Made by a program: the position numbers and the translations under genes. The notes under the pieces are model-generated. The model did not search any database and was not told where the DNA came from. It worked only from the letters and a program-made list of their open reading frames with translations. A stretch of 64,000 bases of DNA from Acanthochlamys bracteata (taxonomy: Eukaryota; Streptophyta; Magnoliopsida; Pandanales; Velloziaceae), in assembly GCA_019914995.1 (NCBI GenBank), contig CM034139.1, positions 687,001 through 751,000 of the forward strand. Reading direction: 5' to 3'. Below are positions 60,043-64,000 of this stretch, in pieces. Position 1 is the stretch's first letter, and each line of letters starts with the position of its first letter.

Positions 60043-60110
60043 AAACGTATTGACCAACAAAAAATGTCAAGTAGGTTAGGGTGGCCACGAAAGCATTATA
60101 CGACGACTCC
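60043..60110 (-). pseudogene. fragment of a second VPS28 copy
   Basis: This matches the last VPS28 codons and early 3' UTR at 60399-60468 with about 70% identity. On the minus strand it reads ESSYNAFVATL against ESSYNAFMAAL. Most differences in these codons are third-position and synonymous (GAA/GAG, TCA/TCG, TCA/TCG, GCA/GCT). The similarity stops sharply on the 5' side. It has no stop at the VPS28 end and is clearly a fragment. Confidence 0.6.
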
Positions 60111-60422
60111 TGAATATTGGATGATAACTTATTATCAAGGAAAGAATTGTGGACACCTAAATGTGGGTAATAACCTATTCTCTAGAATATTATTGAAATA
60201 TGTCTAATGGAAGACAAAATGGTTTTGGTAGAAAACTTTTCAATGTTATCAATACACGGTTTTGAAGCGACACTCAAACAAGAATACCAAGACATCTGAA
60301 ATCATCTAGAGACAATCTTCATCTAGGTCTGCATACGTAAAGCATAATGCAATGGGACATACTTAAGCTTGCAGGAAACCAATGAATGAAATAAAATCGA
60401 ACGTACCAACCAACAGAAATCA

Positions 60423-61121
60423 TCAAGCAGGGGCAAGAGCGGCCATGAATGCATTATATGATGATTCCAGATCAAAGTGCAGCTGCCTCGCCTGCTGCTC
60501 TGTCAATTCATCCGCCGCCCCCATCTTGGACAACCTTGTGATCCACTCCCGCATCTTAACCCTCCCTTCAAACTCTGGTGGCAGCACTGAGACCGGAAGC
60601 TTCGCAAGTGACCCTGCCAAATCAGTTAACAAAGGGTGGACCTGATCGACCGCAACCATATTCAGCTTCAACGAATCCATCGCGGTTATAAAATGCTGCA
60701 CACACTCCGCCACCGCCGCAGGCGCAGAAGACGAAGACTGCGAAGTCTGCAGACGGTGTTCGACCGTCGCCGGAACACCAGCAACAACAAGCCGATTTAT
60801 TGCAGCGGGGCAATGTAGCCGGTAAGCTTCTGCGAATCTTTCCGGAGATGGAATCGAATCGCGAAGAGACGACTGAAGTGTTCGGAACTGCGCGATCAGC
60901 TTCGAACATTCGGATTCGTAGAGATCGGTGGAAGGCACCAGATCGCGAACGTAAGCCTTCTCGAGCTTCTCTGTGGTGCGGATTATTGCGTAGAGATCGG
61001 CGAGGCTGTCGTAGAGCTCCCTCTCGCGCTTATCTGACCAGAGACGGAGATGATCGCCGCCGCCGGCAGACGCGGTGGCGTTACCGCCTCCGCTGCCTGG
61101 TCGGAGAGGAGCGTGATCCAT
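60423..61121 (-). CDS. VPS28: vacuolar protein sorting-associated protein 28 (ESCRT-I subunit)
   Basis: This is an intronless frame of 232 residues from ATG 61121 to TGA. VPS28 bridges ESCRT-I to ESCRT-II on endosomes, where ubiquitinated cargo is sorted into multivesicular bodies. The N-terminal core has LWSDKRERELYDSLADLYAI and IRTTEKLEKAYVRDLV, the central part has PAAINRLVVAGVPATVEHR, and the C-terminal helical domain has MDSLKLNMVAVDQVHPLLTD and SKMGAADELTEQQARQLHFD. Plant homologues have about 209 residues. The extra residues are a Gly/Ala/Ser-rich N-terminal extension (about 25 residues) before LWSDKRE, so a later start is possible, but no other in-frame Met lies there. The coding region is far more G+C-rich than its surroundings. 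Confidence 0.95.
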   Translation of the reverse strand: MDHAPLRPGSGGGNATASAGGGDHLRLWSDKRERELYDSLADLYAIIRTTEKLEKAYVRDLVPSTDLYESECSKLIAQFRTLQSSLRDSIPSPERFAEAYRLHCPAAINRLVVAGVPATVEHRLQTSQSSSSAPAAVAECVQHFITAMDSLKLNMVAVDQVHPLLTDLAGSLAKLPVSVLPPEFEGRVKMREWITRLSKMGAADELTEQQARQLHFDLESSYNAFMAALAPA

Positions 61122-63238
61122 TTGTTCCAGTTGATTGATTTCGGGGGAAGATTGGAATTGGGAATTTCGGAGAACGTAAAAAATTGGCTTTGAAGAGAGA
61201 ATTGGTTATGAAAAGGCGTGTGGAATTGGACGACAGTGGCGTTAGAAAAAAGAAAGAAGAATGAAGCGACCAACTGATTTGCCTAAAAAGTAAATATATT
61301 TTTTAGAAAATGTTTTAAATTTTACATCTGATAATGAAATCTATATTAGGGCACAACACGCTGCAAATTTATATTCACATGTATTTTTTTAATCTGAATT
61401 TTTTAAACTGAGTTTCTCAATTGAATTTTAAAAAATAAAATTAAAAGTAATTTAAGTTTTATATTATTTATTTCCTAAAATAAAGTTTAAAATATTTTAA
61501 GTTTAAAATTAATTTTAGAAGTAACTTTTTTTAGAAAATATAATTTTTATGTTTAATTTGATTTAAAAATAAATTAGAAATAAAATTTTTTAAAATAAAC
61601 GAGTTAAATTTGTTAATAAACACGTTCAAATTGTAGGACTTCCATAATTATTTGCCAAAACTTTTCTAAACCGTAAACTAATAATGAATAACATTTAGGA
61701 GGATATTTTTCTATTCTTAAAATAATTTGAATATTTAAAAAATACAATTTTATTAAATAAAAAAATAACTTGATGAAAATAAATTCATAAACATAGATAT
61801 AGTAAGTTATATAGAATTAAATCTTCAAAGAAAATTCTTTTAAAATTATTTATCAAGAAATAAAACTGTTATTTAATTATCATAAGTAACAATATAATCA
61901 CCAAGGAATTCCCTTATATTTTCTTTGACTTCGCAAATATGAAAGAAGAACACTAGGCTGGACAATAATTAAATGAAGACACCTCTTTTATGGTATGTCT
62001 GAAACATAAATACAAAATAAGAATAGAAGAACAATATTATTTTACGGTAAAGATATGTTTCAAATGTTCATAATTAAATTTTGTGTAAGTAAAAAATAAA
62101 AAAAAAAAAATTTTGAAAAAATAAAGTTAAAATGAAGTTCATTATTTGCGTTTTAATAATTTTTAAAAATATATTAAAAATTAAAAAATATAATTATATT
62201 AAAAATATGTAAATAAAAAAAGTTGAAATTAAAATTTTATATGTAAAAATAAAATTTTGAATTTTTATGTAATTAAAATATATGAATTGTTCGAAATTTA
62301 AAATTTGAAAAATAAAAAATAAAATTACAAGTATTTGAAATAGGCAGTAAGTAGTAGGGTATGCAATTGATCGGTTGGACAACAATTTCTGATATTCGCT
62401 TTATTACGAGTTAAATGAAGAGTAAGTAGGGTTATGATATATTTTTCTCAAAACTTATAAATAATTTTCTAACTTTGTTTTCTTTTAGTTTAATTCAAGT
62501 CCTTGTTGAACTGGTTAACTTGCACCGTTTTACTAAAAAAAACGTTGGCATTATTTTTCAAATATTTTTTAATAAATTGTTTACAATAATTTCTAATTTT
62601 TCTAAAATTTAAAAATATAAAAAAAAAATTTTGTAAAATTCTTTTTTATTATAAAAAGCTTATTATATCTTAATTCAACTTAAATTATTATCAATTATAA
62701 TATATTTTATTTCGTGTCTTACACTAAATTTTTAGATACACTCAAATTAGATAAGAGTATACAATAGTTAGGAATGAATTAAAATCTAAAAGAAAATAAA
62801 ATAATGGACTCATTTCAAGCGATTATTTAGAATCGAAATAACTATAAATTTTAGAATTAATTTTCTTATAAATCATAGCAAAAAATACTTTTTACAAAAG
62901 TATTTAAATTAGGGTCTATTTTTTGCACATAAAAATTATTTTTTATTAAAAAATCACTTTTAATTTACATTTCATTAAAAAATATAAAAATTTACTTCCA
63001 ATTTAATTTAAAATCAAAAGAACGTACTATTATTATAAAATTAAAACTAAAATAGAAGAAGAACATTTGACGAAACAACTAACAGATAAGTTAACGCGAG
63101 GCAAATCTTAAAATTGCTTTTTCAGAATCATTTATAAGTTTTGGGAACAGAAATGAGAATATAAAATAAACAAACAAATGAAGAGAATTATGTATTCATT
63201 GGTTTTAAATAGATAAAACTAACATCGCGTAATAGAAT
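61122..63238. other. VPS28 5' flank and AT-rich intergenic DNA
   Basis: 61122-61270 is the probable 5' UTR and core promoter of VPS28 (minus strand). Between about 61345 and 61630 the sequence has AAACTGAGTTT and GTTAATAAACACGTT motifs similar to MITE family A, but the ends are too diverged to delimit. The remainder is over 80% A+T with no gene seen. Confidence 0.4.
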
Positions 63239-63707
63239 CATAGTTGTAAAAATTCGAATTAGATATTGAATCGAAAAACTTTTCAAATTAATGAATTATG
63301 AGTTGATCTATTATGTTAAAAATATCAAAATATTGAACGCTTATTATTTTTTTATTAGAAAATATAAAAAATAAACTAACAAAAAATATATAAGAAAATA
63401 ACAAAATTTAAAAAATATTCTTTATTTTAAAATAATTTTGTTAATTTTTTTATAATTTAATAGAATTAGTAATATAAAAATTTAAAAATCACTAATAATA
63501 AATATTTATAAATAAAATATAATAAATTTAATTTTTTTTATTATATTTTTAAATATCTAATTATATATAATATTTTAATATAATGTTACTAATAATTATT
63601 TTTACATCAATATATTATAAATTTAAATTTTTTAAAATTTAATTTAATCTGATTTGATCAAACGAGCAGGTTGAGTCGGATGGATCTATCCGAATTCTAT
63701 AACTATG
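63239..63707. repeat. hAT-like MITE, copy H3
   Basis: The ends are CATAGTTGTAAAAATTCGAA and CCGAATTCTATAACTATG, an inverted repeat. The flanks AATAGAAT (63231-63238) and AATAGAAC (63708-63715) form an 8-bp duplication with one mismatch. The interior is AT-rich and non-coding. The end sequence is related to copies H1 and H2. Confidence 0.8.
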
Positions 63708-63715
63708 AATAGAAC

Positions 63716-64000
63716 ATATTAAAACTCTATAAAATTTTTGTTATTATAATATACTTAAACAATTTAATCTTTTTAATTAAGTTTTTAAAATTAAAATTTA
63801 TTTTACTGACCCACAAACAAAGGTCTTTGTTAAGTTATCACCGACCGCCGCCAGCATTAGAGATTGGTTTACTGTTGATAGTCTATTCAGGATTTGTTTA
63901 AAAATAATTATAAAAATATTTTTAAAATCAAACATACTTTTCTATTTTATTTTAAAATATAATTATATTTATTTAAAAGATAATAAATAAATAATAAAAT
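63716..64000. other. AT-rich window end
   Basis: No gene or bounded repeat is visible. A short G+C-richer patch (63838-63860, CACCGACCGCCGCCAGC) stands alone. Confidence 0.35.

Noticed and set aside
60622-61273. Open frames overlapping VPS28 (60636-60818 +, 60800-61138 +, 60622-60909 -, 60983-61273 -)
   Set aside because: They are alternative-frame shadows of the G+C-rich VPS28 exon.
1-64000. rRNA, tRNA, CRISPR or bacterial operon features
   Set aside because: None was recognised on either strand; the only tRNA-like signals are retrotransposon primer-binding sites.

Overview
The window is nuclear DNA of a flowering plant, probably a eudicot, although nothing in it fixes the species. It is strongly AT-rich. 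Its genes carry GT-AG introns, and the space between them is filled with LTR retrotransposons and short inverted-repeat transposons (MITEs). No bacterial features, rRNA, tRNA or CRISPR arrays were seen.

Three host genes can be supported. (1) The last five exons of an alpha/beta-hydrolase gene (1451-3390, +), whose 5' half, including the nucleophile, is not visible. (2) A complete 25-exon gene for the nucleolar pre-rRNA processing factor NOL6/Nrap/UTP22 (16017-24478, +); its exons sum to exactly 1059 codons including the stop. (3) A single-exon VPS28 gene (60423-61121, -) for an ESCRT-I subunit. Next to it lies a short decayed fragment of a second VPS28 copy (60043-60110). An orphan first exon at 49747 and a few splice-like blocks at 53.8-56.4 kb are weak gene candidates.

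Mobile DNA dominates the rest. A Copia element (4773-9987) sits inside a MITE and is flanked by the duplicated site GTTTG. A Ty3/gypsy element on the minus strand (25105-47846, site TATAT) has lost most of its 3' LTR. A MITE (26897-27138) interrupts its RT/RNase H junction. A 17.5-kb Sirevirus-like block (27793-45343, site CACTG) interrupts its RT. That block has three LTRs and two internal regions, LTR-internal-LTR-internal-LTR, and encodes only Gag and integrase relics.

The middle LTR matches the right LTR at its 5' end and mostly the left LTR after about 0.35 kb. This is the signature of unequal crossing-over between the two LTRs of one inserted element. Differences between the copies of this block cluster at CAG/CTG trinucleotides as small garbled indels. 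That suggests base-calling or polishing error at methylated CHG sites, so part of the apparent decay may not be real.

Other DNA transposon traces are a Tourist/Harbinger-like MITE family (3-bp TTA-type sites), a second MITE family with GGGCGTTTGG ends, hAT-like MITEs with 8-bp sites, and a decayed MULE transposase (57.6-58.8 kb). The host genes have unrelated housekeeping functions and do not form a pathway. I found no clear evidence of a wholly new system. The strongest signals are the three-LTR chimera and the CAG/CTG-centred copy differences.
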